Source: Hymenochaete sp. R1
Lineage: Eukaryota; Basidiomycota; Agaricomycetes; Hymenochaetales; Hymenochaetaceae
Assembly: GCA_019400425.1 (NCBI GenBank)
Contig: JAFREE010000060.1
Location: forward strand, 1-64,000
Reading direction: 5' to 3'
DNA length: 64,000 bases
Shown here: one piece after another, positions 61,641-64,000 of the stretch
Numbering within the stretch: the stretch's first letter is position 1
Layout: the number at the start of each line of letters is the position of its first letter
Notes under the pieces: model-generated
The model's database searches: none
What the model was told of the DNA's origin: nothing
Seen by the model: only the letters and a program-made list of their open reading frames with translations
Made by a program: the position numbers and the translations under genes

Positions 61641-62115
61641 CGCGAGGATGTGTGAGCTAAATCCTCTGGTATTGGGATGGATGCTGTCGTGAAGGTTCTT
61701 TGTGGTGATGTATATACTGTATGTATGGTATGGTATGGTATGGTATGCCTGTGAGTGCACTTACGTCTACCAGTAACGATCAGGAATATTTTCCCTCTGA
61801 CTGTCTTATTCTTTTATTGCTTGTGCTTTCTTTCGTTATTTTCCCCTTCCCCTCACGCCTTGTAGATATTCTTATGGACGCTTCGTCTCGCTTTTGATTT
61901 GACCGGATTTGGCCCTTTGATGTCGTTTTTTTCTCCTTCTCCTAACTTTCTTTTTATCCCTGTGTCCTCCTTGTTCACGACCCCTATATACGCTCATGGA
62001 ATTATAAAGGAAGTATTGCCTTGCAAATGATTTTGATTTCTTTTACAAGAAAAATAGTACAGCGTGAGTATGGCTTCACTTTTATGTGTCGTGTCGTGCG
62101 GTCTACTTTTCTACT
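61641..62115. other. Intergenic between convergent genes
   Basis: 3' flanks of the coiled-coil gene and CCT5. Contains a TATGG pentamer repeat (about 61722-61747) and pyrimidine-rich sequence. No gene supported. Confidence 0.45.

Positions 62116-64000
<1,885 letters not shown>

Overview
This is nuclear DNA from a fungus, almost certainly a mushroom-type basidiomycete (Agaricomycetes). Genes are dense and lie on both strands. Most carry many introns of about 50-70 bases with GT(A/G)xGx donors and CTAG/CAG acceptors, there are several micro-exons, and the gene set is conserved eukaryotic housekeeping plus lineage-specific proteins. No prokaryotic, plasmid, viral, CRISPR, rRNA or clear tRNA feature was seen. 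All gene models were spliced by eye from reading frames, splice consensus and family knowledge.

Layout. 1-3.5 kb: a RagC/D-type GTPase (Gtr2) of the TORC1 nutrient pathway. 4.1-15.7 kb: an inverted duplication. Two intronless paralogous genes of unknown function (4109-5830 minus, 13990-15693 plus) point at each other. Their promoter, leader and first ~60 codons are nearly identical, but the rest of the proteins has diverged. The spacer between them holds a PPIL3-type cyclophilin and a large divergent G-alpha protein that lacks the catalytic glutamine. 16-20.3 kb: capping protein beta (Cap2), a gene-poor 2.1 kb stretch, then a small secreted repeat protein in which each repeat is its own phase-1 exon. 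This is the best candidate for something undescribed. 20.8-24.7 kb: a family-16 methyltransferase and the peroxisomal adenine nucleotide carrier. 24.7-28.4 kb: mostly intergenic and rich in simple repeats, with one possible small membrane protein.

28.4-34.9 kb (minus): proteasome ATPase Rpt2, an APC-family permease and the elongation factor Iws1/Spn1. 36-42.2 kb: an F-box-like protein, the ribosome biogenesis factor Nop15 and a Sec14-domain lipid-transfer protein. 42.5-48.7 kb: the Rsp5/NEDD4-type HECT ubiquitin ligase and a proline iminopeptidase. 49.3-52.3 kb: a SUN-domain nuclear envelope protein. 53.9-59.4 kb: a very large protein joining an HSPA12-like Hsp70 ATPase domain to about 960 residues of disordered and coiled-coil sequence. 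It is divergently paired with a coiled-coil protein of unknown function. 62.1 kb to the end: CCT5 (chaperonin epsilon), cut by the window edge.

The genes do not form one pathway. Proteostasis is well represented (Rpt2, Rsp5, CCT5, the Hsp70-like protein, the cyclophilin). The accessory-looking parts are the inverted pair around the G-alpha gene and the secreted repeat-peptide gene.
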